NCBI GenBank assembly: GCA_035642125.1
Contig: DASQSZ010000379.1
Span: 1 to 5,235, forward strand
From: CALAED01 sp937891035
GTDB taxonomy: Bacteria > Actinomycetota > Actinomycetes > Streptosporangiales > Streptosporangiaceae
Direction: 5' to 3'
Length of the DNA stretch: 5,235 nucleotides
Part shown: positions 1-4,843 of the stretch, one piece after another
How the letters are laid out: every line of letters starts with the position of its first letter
How positions within the stretch are numbered: position 1 is the first letter of the stretch
The notes under the pieces: generated by a model
The model's input: only the letters and a program-made list of their open reading frames with translations
Told to the model about the DNA's origin: nothing
Database searches by the model: none
Program-made: the position numbers and the translations under genes

Positions 1-1
1 A

Positions 2-1576
2 CGAGACCACGCCGCGGCGCACCTCTCTCTCGACCTGGGCAGGCCCGCCAGCGCGACGATCGCCGCGTTCGCCCGGCGCGCCGGGATCACGTCGTTCGCG
101 TTCCTGCTCGCCGTGAGCGTCACGTCAGGCGTCCGGGACGGGGGCCAGGGCCGATCGACGGGCCCGGCCCTGGCCCTCAGCGTGCCGCACCGCGCCGTGA
201 TGCGTCTCGTGCACAACGCTTCCTATCTGCGTCTCGGGCCGGACGAACGGATGCTTCGGCTGTCCCCGCTGACCTTCGACGCCGCCACCCTGGAGATCTG
301 GGGGGCGCTGCTCACCGGCGCGACGCTGGAGATCTATCCTCCGGGCCCGCTATCGCCAGCGGAGCTCGCCGCCTTTGTGGCCGAACGCGGCGTGACCGTG
401 GCCTGGCTCACCGGGGGGCTCTTCCGGCTGGTCGCGCGATCGGCTCCGGAACGGTTCGCCGGCCTGCGCCAGCTGCTGACCGGCCGCGATGAGGTGCCGC
501 CCGATCTGGCGGCCCGCGTCCTCGCGGCCAACCCAGACCTGATCCTCACCAACTGCTACGGCCTGACTGAGAACACCGTCCTCACCACCGCCTACTCGAT
601 CGCCTGCCCGCACGAAATCGACGGGCCGTTGCCCGTTGGAACGCCCGTCCCGGGCAGCCGCCTGTACATTCTGGACGATCGCGGGAGACGGCTTCCGCCG
701 GGCGCGATCGGCGGGTTGTATATCGCCGGCGACGGCCTCGCCCATGGGTACGTCGGTGCCGAGCGCGAAACCGATCAGCGCTTCGGCCACTTCTCGCCGG
801 ACATCCCCGAACGCCTCTATCGCACCGGCGACGTGGTCCGGATCGACACGGCGGGCAACCTGCGTTTTCTCGGCCGCAAGGAAGACCAGCTGACTTCACG
901 GGGACATCGTGTGGAACCGGCCGAGATCAGCGCCGCGCTGACGACCCACCCTCAGGTGACGGACGCGACCGTCATCGTCGTCGGCTCGGGCGACGTGAAG
1001 GGCCCGGGGGACGCGACAGGCCCGGGGAGCGTCGGGGATGCGACCGGCACGAGGAGCGCGGGTGACGCGGGCAAGCGGCTGCTCGCCGCCTATGTCCCGG
1101 CGCCGGACGTGGCGCCACCTCCCTCTCCCGCCGCGTTGCGCGACTACCTGTCCCGGCTCCTCCCGACCAGCATGGTGCCCCATCTGTGGGCAATGGTCGG
1201 CCACCTTCCGGTGACGGACACCGGCAAAGTGGACCGGGCCGCGCTGCTCCGCCGGGCCGCGCCCGCCGCCGGTGGCGAACTGCGAAACGGGCGGCGGATC
1301 GCCGTCACGCCGTCCGCGCGCGGCCACATGCGCGCGTGGGTAAACGCCCTTTTCGCCGAGACGACCGGACGACCTGATCCACACGATGACGAAGACTTCT
1401 TCACCGCCGGCGGCGACTCGCTGCGTGCGGTCCGATTGATCAGTCTTCTCGGCAAAGAATTCGATGTCGCCTTGCGGCTGCGCGATTTCATGATGTCGCC
1501 CACTCCCGCCGGCCTGAGCCGGCTACTGGAGGAAGCGGTCGAGGAGGCCACCCAACAAGCCCAGACGAACCACTAG
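2..1576 (+). CDS. NRPS C-terminal part: condensation fragment fused to 5'-shortened adenylation domain plus carrier domain (5' end outside window)
   Basis: The frame is open from base 2, and the GTG at 113 has no ribosome binding site, so the gene begins upstream of the window. Residues from bases 2-112 (ending ARRAGITSFAFLLAV) resemble the middle of an NRPS condensation domain. From about base 182 (VPHRAVMRLV) the protein is an adenylation domain: A4 FDAATLEIW (275-301), A5 NCYGLTEN (551-574), A6 GGLYIAGDGLAHGY (710-751), A7 YRTGD (818-832), A8 GRKEDQL...RGHRVEPAEI (872-928) and A10 TDTGKVDR with its lysine codon at 1226-1228. A carrier domain follows, with FFTAGGDSL and the phosphopantetheine serine at 1418-1420. 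The protein ends about 50 residues later, with no thioesterase or further condensation domain. A1, A2 and a normal A3 (TSGSTGxPKG) are absent; only STGPALALSVPHR remains. A5 has Leu where Pro is usual. In the NRPS family such a protein would activate and load an amino acid. With this junction, adenylation is doubtful, and it may be a deletion remnant. Confidence 0.85.
   Translation, partial: RDHAAAHLSLDLGRPASATIAAFARRAGITSFAFLLAVSVTSGVRDGGQGRSTGPALALSVPHRAVMRLVHNASYLRLGPDERMLRLSPLTFDAATLEIWGALLTGATLEIYPPGPLSPAELAAFVAERGVTVAWLTGGLFRLVARSAPERFAGLRQLLTGRDEVPPDLAARVLAANPDLILTNCYGLTENTVLTTAYSIACPHEIDGPLPVGTPVPGSRLYILDDRGRRLPPGAIGGLYIAGDGLAHGYVGAERETDQRFGHFSPDIPERLYRTGDVVRIDTAGNLRFLGRKEDQLTSRGHRVEPAEISAALTTHPQVTDATVIVVGSGDVKGPGDATGPGSVGDATGTRSAGDAGKRLLAAYVPAPDVAPPPSPAALRDYLSRLLPTSMVPHLWAMVGHLPVTDTGKVDRAALLRRAAPAAGGELRNGRRIAVTPSARGHMRAWVNALFAETTGRPDPHDDEDFFTAGGDSLRAVRLISLLGKEFDVALRLRDFMMSPTPAGLSRLLEEAVEEATQQAQTNH
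1007..1060 (+). repeat. Two tandem 27-bp units inside the NRPS adenylation domain
   Basis: Units 1007-1033 and 1034-1060 agree at 21 of 27 positions and encode GDATGPGSV and GDATGTRSA. A partial third copy (GDAG) follows at 1061, and a loosely similar GDVKGPG precedes. The 27-base length keeps the frame. The repeat forms a Gly-rich loop of about 30 residues in the C-terminal subdomain between A8 and A9, where related proteins usually have a short turn. It is probably a small expansion in a surface loop. Confidence 0.8.
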
Positions 1577-1687
1577 TTGGTCGAATGCACGATGGGCTCG
1601 GGGGCTGGGTGGCCTCCGACCGCGCCCGGCGAGTCTCGGGTGCGCGGCTATGGCCGTCATGCCCACCGGCGACCTTGTTCGGCGGCG

Positions 1688-1716
1688 CGTTCGGGGCCGG
1701 GGCCGTCCCCCGAACG
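1688..1716 (+). terminator. Perfect 9-bp hairpin, probable terminator after the NRPS gene
   Basis: CGTTCGGGG (1688-1696) pairs exactly with CCCCGAACG (1708-1716) across an 11-base loop. It lies 112 bases after the NRPS stop codon. There is no U-tract, which is common for actinobacterial terminators. A second hairpin begins two bases later. Confidence 0.5.
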
Positions 1717-1717
1717 A

Positions 1718-1739
1718 GGCCGGTTTCCCAAGGCCGGCC
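1718..1739 (+). terminator. Second hairpin of a tandem pair
   Basis: GGCCGG (1718-1723) pairs with CCGGCC (1734-1739) across a 10-base loop that includes TTTCCC. Short GC-only stems arise often by chance in this composition. Its position directly behind the 9-bp stem is the main reason to list it as part of a tandem terminator. Confidence 0.3.
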
Positions 1740-1898
1740 CTGGCTCGCATCGTGACGTGGCACTATCACCTAGGGTCGCGGGGGAACTGCGGACGGCGTA
1801 CGGCGTTCAGCGTGCGGCCGCCTGCCCTGTCTCCCGGGGGACCGTGGATCCGCCGGCAGCCGCTGGACCTCGCTCGAACCGTTGGAATCCGCAGGAAC

Positions 1899-1903
1899 GA
1901 GGA
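1899..1903 (+). promoter_or_regulatory. Ribosome binding site setting the start of the first methyltransferase
   Basis: GAGGA lies 9 bases before the ATG at 1913. It decides for that start over the upstream open frame reaching back to 1577, and the protein then has the family's usual length. Confidence 0.75.
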
Positions 1904-1912
1904 ACTCACTCG

Positions 1913-2746
1913 ATGACCTCCGTGCACCGCGCCGCAGGAGCGGACTCGCCCGGCTTCGATCCGTCGAAGCTCAACGCCGCCCGCATCTACGACTACTGGC
2001 TGGGCGGAAAGGACAACTTCGCCGCCGACCGCGAGGCCGCCGAACAGGTCATCGCCTTCGCGCCGGAGGTCCCGCGGCTGGCGCGTGAGAACCGCAAATT
2101 CCTCGGCCGCGTGGTGCGCTTCCTGGCCGCCGCCGGCATCCGCCAGTTCATCGACATCGGCACCGGCCTGCCGACCCAAGGACATGTACACGAGGTTCTC
2201 CGGGCGGTGGCGCCCGACGCCCACGTGGCCTACGTCGACAACGACCCGGTCGTCCTCGTCCACGCTCGGGCGCTGCTCCAAGACAGCGAGCACGTCGGCG
2301 TCATCCAGGGCGATCTGCGCGACCCGGACGCCATCGTCAAAGACCCGCAGCTGCGCGAGCTGATCGACTTGGAGCGGCCGGTCGCCGTGTTGTTACTCGC
2401 CGTCCTGCACCTCGTCGGAGATGACGCGCAGGCGGCGCACGCCGTCGCCCGGCTGAGCGCCGCCATGGCGCCGGGCAGCTATCTGGCCATCTCCCATGCC
2501 GTCTGCCGGCCGGACGACGACAACGAGGACATCACCAATATGCTCAAGCTGTACAACGCGGGCCCGATGAAAGACGCCAATCGTCGTACCCTGCGCGCCG
2601 CGGAAGAAGTGCTCGCCTTTTTCGGCGACCTGGAGTTCGTGGCCCCCGGTTTCGTCCCGCTGGCCGACTGGCGACCCGACGCGAAAGAACGGCCGCACGC
2701 CCACGCGTCGATCTGGTCGGTCGGCGGCGTCGCCCGCAAACGCTGA
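1913..2746 (+). CDS. Methyltransf_19 (DUF574) SAM-dependent methyltransferase family protein, copy 1
   Basis: This 277-residue protein has the hallmarks of the actinobacterial DUF574/Methyltransf_19 family. These are ARIYDYWLGGKDNF near residues 23-36, FLGR (63-66), the SAM-binding glycine motif FIDIGTGLPT (79-88), YVDNDP (107-112) whose first Asp is placed to hold the SAM ribose, GDLRDP (133-138), AVLHLVGDD (163-171) and a C-terminal FFGDLEFVAPGFVPLADWRPD. Length is normal and no membrane segment or signal peptide is visible, so it should be cytoplasmic. The fold is that of a class I methyltransferase; the substrate of the family is generally unknown and nothing here reveals it. A good ribosome binding site supports the ATG. 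It contains one TTA leucine codon (2393-2395), which in Streptomyces would make translation depend on the bldA tRNA. It is a divergent paralogue of the protein at 3891-4691. The 336-base gap upstream suggests transcription independent of the NRPS. Confidence 0.92.
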   Translation: MTSVHRAAGADSPGFDPSKLNAARIYDYWLGGKDNFAADREAAEQVIAFAPEVPRLARENRKFLGRVVRFLAAAGIRQFIDIGTGLPTQGHVHEVLRAVAPDAHVAYVDNDPVVLVHARALLQDSEHVGVIQGDLRDPDAIVKDPQLRELIDLERPVAVLLLAVLHLVGDDAQAAHAVARLSAAMAPGSYLAISHAVCRPDDDNEDITNMLKLYNAGPMKDANRRTLRAAEEVLAFFGDLEFVAPGFVPLADWRPDAKERPHAHASIWSVGGVARKR

Positions 2747-2767
2747 GCACACCCGCCGGCCCGCGAC

Positions 2768-2796
2768 TTGACTACAAGCAAACACGCCAGGAATGT
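2768..2796 (+). promoter_or_regulatory. Possible promoter of the oxidoreductase gene
   Basis: TTGACT at 2768-2773 is a good -35 match. At 17 bases spacing lies GAATGT (2791-2796), which keeps the A and final T of the TANNNT -10 pattern but not its first T. Transcription would start near 2803, about 20 bases before the ATG. The -10 region lies inside the inverted repeat at 2787-2801, so repressor control is conceivable. Confidence 0.35.
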
Positions 2797-2801
2797 CCTG
2801 G
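2787..2801. promoter_or_regulatory. Inverted repeat CCAGGA-ATG-TCCTGG, operator or terminator
   Basis: A perfect 6-bp inverted repeat with a 3-base centre, 41 bases after the first methyltransferase stop codon and 22 bases before the oxidoreductase start. As RNA it is a short hairpin followed by a partly T-rich stretch (ATCTTTGTTA), so it could end the upstream transcript. As DNA it overlaps the possible -10 box and could be an operator. Confidence 0.4.
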
Positions 2802-2815
2802 TCCGATCTTTGTTA

Positions 2816-2823
2816 GACCGGTC
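2816..2823. promoter_or_regulatory. Palindrome GACCGGTC abutting the start codon
   Basis: This 8-base perfect palindrome ends immediately before the ATG at 2824, where a Shine-Dalgarno sequence would normally have a spacer. GGTC at 2800-2803 also pairs with GACC at 2816-2819, so the 5' end of the message could fold. An 8-base GC-rich palindrome can occur by chance. Confidence 0.25.
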
Positions 2824-3699
2824 ATGCGCATCGGAGCCGTGTTTCCGCAGACCGAGATCGGTGACGACCCGACCGTGATCAGGGCCTGGGCACGAGCGGT
2901 CGAGGACATGGGCTATCGGCACATTCTGGCGTTCGATCACGTGCTCGGGGCGGGCGTCGGCACGCGGCCCGGCTGGCGTGGTTACACCAGCGAGGACGCA
3001 TTCCATGAGCCGTTCGTCCTGTTCGGCTACCTCGCGGCGGTCACCAGCGAGATCGAGTTGACGACCGGCGTTTTGGTGTTGCCGCAGCGGCAAACGGCGC
3101 TGGTCGCCAAGCAGGCGGCCGAGGTCGACGTGCTCAGCGGCGGACGGCTGCGGCTCGGCGTCGGCGTGGGCTGGAACCAGGTCGAGTACGACGCGCTGGG
3201 CGAGTCGTTCACCGACCGCGGTGTCCGCGGTGAGGAGCAGGTCGAGTTGCTGCGGGCCTTGTGGGCGGATTCGGCGATCACGTTCGACGGACGCTGGCAC
3301 CGGGTCGACAACGCGGGCATCAAGCCGCTGCCGGTGCGCCGCCGCATCCCCGTCTGGTTCGGCGGCAACGCGGATGCCATGCTGCGCAGGGTCGGCCGCG
3401 TCGGCGACGGCTGGCTGCCGCAGCGCGCCCCCGACGAGACCGCGCGCCGCATGCTGGAGCGGGTGCGCGAGTACGCCACGGCGGCGGGCCGGTCGGCGGA
3501 AGAGATCGGGTTCGAGCCGCGGCTGACGTTGGCGCGGGTGCCGGCGGCCGACCGGCCCGGCTTCGTGGGCGGCTGGCGCGACCTCGGCGCGACCCACCTG
3601 TGCGTCAACACCATGGGCCTCGGCCTCGCCCACCCCGACGAGCACATACGCGTGCTCCGCGAGGTACTACGGACCCTGGAGCCGGTCGTCCGGCCCTGA
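2824..3699 (+). CDS. Luciferase-like (LLM class) oxidoreductase, probably F420-dependent
   Basis: This 291-residue protein has the TIM-barrel pattern of the bacterial luciferase superfamily. The first strand MRIGAVFPQTEIG begins at residue 1, which supports this start. Next come AWARAVEDMGYRHILAFDHVLG (21-42), strand and loop IELTTGVLVLPQRQ (77-90), AKQAAEVDVLSGGRLRLGVGVGWNQVEYDALG (95-126) with the family's GxGxGW motif, and RRIPVWFGGNADAMLRRVGRVGDGWLP (173-199), the usual PVWxGG / AaxxGDGW region. In actinomycetes proteins of this type generally use reduced coenzyme F420, and some use FMN; the cofactor here is inferred from family. The enzyme should be soluble and catalyse hydride transfer or a monooxygenase-type reaction on an unknown substrate. 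No Shine-Dalgarno sequence precedes the ATG. It lies between two Methyltransf_19 genes on the same strand, 77 and 191 bases away, so a shared pathway is possible but unproven. Confidence 0.9.
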   Translation: MRIGAVFPQTEIGDDPTVIRAWARAVEDMGYRHILAFDHVLGAGVGTRPGWRGYTSEDAFHEPFVLFGYLAAVTSEIELTTGVLVLPQRQTALVAKQAAEVDVLSGGRLRLGVGVGWNQVEYDALGESFTDRGVRGEEQVELLRALWADSAITFDGRWHRVDNAGIKPLPVRRRIPVWFGGNADAMLRRVGRVGDGWLPQRAPDETARRMLERVREYATAAGRSAEEIGFEPRLTLARVPAADRPGFVGGWRDLGATHLCVNTMGLGLAHPDEHIRVLREVLRTLEPVVRP

Positions 3700-3890
3700 G
3701 AACCGGCGCCGGAGATGGTCGTGGCCGTGGGCCGGGCGGCGTCGCGGCGGCGGGCGCGCGGAGCAGGATCATCTCGCGGTAGAGCGGTGCGGTGGCCGCG
3801 ATGAGGAGCCCGTCGCGGCCGGTGCCTGATCCGGCCGCGAAGAGGAGTAGCGTCATCTCGAATATTTTCACCGCACACGGAGTGGGTAAC
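3700..3890. other. Gap between oxidoreductase and second methyltransferase
   Basis: The gap begins with a 10-base palindrome CCGGCGCCGG (3703-3712). Just inside the end of the oxidoreductase gene is GCCGG-TCGT-CCGGC (3681-3694); either could help end transcription. A short AT-rich patch at 3861-3869 contains TATTTT (3863-3868), a TANNNT match, but without a convincing -35. The minus strand reads open from 3871 through the gap; this may be a decayed gene end (see findings) and is not called as a gene. Confidence 0.5.
3879..3882 (+). promoter_or_regulatory. Ribosome binding site for the second methyltransferase
   Basis: GGAG lies 8 bases before the GTG at 3891. It favours this start over the upstream in-frame start at 3792 and over the ATG at 3918, neither of which has comparable support. 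Confidence 0.75.
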
Positions 3891-4691
3891 GTGAGCGACT
3901 ACCCGGCGTCGTCCGGCATGGACATCCGGCGTCCGCACTCGGCCAGGGTGTGGAACTACTGGCTCGGCGGCAAGGACAACTACGAGGTCGACCGGGAGAT
4001 CGGCGACCAGGTGGCCGAGGTGTTCCCCGGCATCGTCGAGGTGGCCCGCGACCAGCGGCGCTTCCTCGGGCGCGCGGTGTCCCACCTGGCCAAGGACGCC
4101 GGCATCCGGCAGTTCCTCGATATCGGGACCGGCCTGCCCACCGCCGACAACACCCACGAGGTCGCCCAGCGCGCGGCCCCGGCCGCGCACGTCGTGTACA
4201 TCGACAATGATCCGCTCGTGCTCACCCACGCCCGGGCCCTGCTCAAGAGCACCCCCGAAGGCGCCGCGCACTACATCGAAGCGGACGTACGCGAGCCCGC
4301 CCGCATCCTGGAACAGACCGCCGGCCTGCTGGCCTTCACCCGGCCGATCGCACTGATGATGCTGGGCATCATGGGTCACGTCGCCGACGACGCCGAGGCG
4401 GTCGCCATCGTCAGGCAACTCGTCGGCGCGCTGCCTTCGGGCAGCCACCTGGTGCTGACCGACGGCCTCGACACCGATCCCGCCGGGGTCGAGTCGATGC
4501 GGCAGTACAACGCCACCGGAGCCGTCCCCTACACGCTGCGCGGCCCGGAGCAAATCGCGGCCTTCTTCGAGGATCTCGAACTCCTCGGCCCCGGCCTGGT
4601 CCCGCTCAACCGCTGGCGGCCCGGCGGCACCCGCGCGCGGAAGGGCACCGAGGAAATCCCCAGCCTGTGCGGCGTCGCCCGCAAACCCTGA
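3891..4691 (+). CDS. Methyltransf_19 (DUF574) SAM-dependent methyltransferase family protein, copy 2
   Basis: This 266-residue protein from a GTG start is a second member of the family at 1913-2746. Shared blocks are HSARVWNYWLGGKDNY (16-31), RRFLGRAV (56-63), GIRQFLDIGTGLPT (71-84, SAM-binding), YIDNDPLVLTHARALL (103-118), EADVREP (130-136), the FFEDLELLGPGLVPLNRWRP end block and the terminal GVARK. Between the blocks the two proteins differ widely, so this is an old paralogue and not a recent copy. One difference falls in a family motif: copy 1 has AVLHLVGDD, the usual form, while this one has GIMGHVADD (159-167), replacing Leu-His by Met-Gly. The protein is also about 11 residues shorter, mainly at the N-terminus. 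No signal peptide or membrane segment is seen. Substrate unknown. The 191-base gap before it suggests its own promoter. Confidence 0.92.
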   Translation: MSDYPASSGMDIRRPHSARVWNYWLGGKDNYEVDREIGDQVAEVFPGIVEVARDQRRFLGRAVSHLAKDAGIRQFLDIGTGLPTADNTHEVAQRAAPAAHVVYIDNDPLVLTHARALLKSTPEGAAHYIEADVREPARILEQTAGLLAFTRPIALMMLGIMGHVADDAEAVAIVRQLVGALPSGSHLVLTDGLDTDPAGVESMRQYNATGAVPYTLRGPEQIAAFFEDLELLGPGLVPLNRWRPGGTRARKGTEEIPSLCGVARKP

Positions 4692-4701
4692 CCCGCCCCG
4701 A

Positions 4702-4725
4702 CACCGGCACCGGCACCGGCACCGG
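4702..4725. repeat. Four exact tandem copies of CACCGG
   Basis: A perfect hexanucleotide run begins 11 bases after the second methyltransferase stop codon. It lies outside any gene. CACC/GGTG complementarity at its 3' edge (CACCGGGTG) could also form weak structure. It is probably a slippage product and may vary between strains. Confidence 0.85.
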
Positions 4726-4778
4726 GTGAGGCTCCACCCCGTTCGAGACCATCGCGGAACAGACCGGACGCGACCTGC

Positions 4779-4807
4779 CCGGCCAGGCTCGGTGGCCGGT
4801 TTGGGTC
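4779..4807 (+). terminator. Hairpin with T-run, probable terminator after the second methyltransferase
   Basis: CCGGCCA (4779-4785) pairs perfectly with TGGCCGG (4793-4799) across a 7-base loop, and TTT follows at once. Outside it, GACC (4772-4775) can pair with GGTC (4804-4807), extending the stem past an internal loop. It lies 88 bases after the stop codon and 37 bases before the next gene, so it would separate the two transcripts. Confidence 0.5.
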
Positions 4808-4843
4808 GGTAACGGGCTGGTTCACCAGTGTTTGCGAAATGTC

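Larger units (their letters stand above)
1577..1912. other. Non-coding gap between NRPS and first methyltransferase
   Basis: No frame in these 336 bases resembles a protein. The methyltransferase frame stays open back to 1577, but that translation is Pro/Arg/Gly-rich and unlike the family. The gap holds two hairpins (1688-1716 and 1718-1739), a TAGGGT box at 1771-1776 that fits the actinobacterial TANNNT -10 pattern but lacks a well-spaced -35, and the ribosome binding site for the next gene. The promoter of the methyltransferase probably lies between about 1740 and 1890; I cannot place it confidently. Confidence 0.6.

Noticed and set aside
113..115. GTG at 113 as the start of the NRPS gene
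   Set aside because: No ribosome binding site precedes it, and the in-frame sequence upstream to base 2 is condensation-like, so the gene most likely starts outside the window.
1771..1776. TAGGGT as a firm -10 box for the first methyltransferase
   Set aside because: The nearest -35-like sequence (GTGACG, 1752-1757) is only 13 bases away, too close for a standard promoter; mentioned only within the gap entry.
1577..1912. N-terminal extension of the first methyltransferase from TTG 1577
   Set aside because: The translation is low-complexity and unlike the family; a good ribosome binding site and normal family length support ATG 1913.
2479..3645. 388-codon open frame on the minus strand
   Set aside because: Antisense to two recognisable genes and spanning their intergenic region, with no recognisable motif.
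3792..3890. Upstream start (3792) for the second methyltransferase
   Set aside because: The additional 33 residues do not match the family; GGAG before GTG 3891 is the better start.
3027..4553. 508-codon open frame on the minus strand
   Set aside because: It lies antisense to the oxidoreductase and the second methyltransferase, whose motifs are clear; its translation is an Arg/Ala/Gly-rich mix without domains, typical of high-GC shadows.
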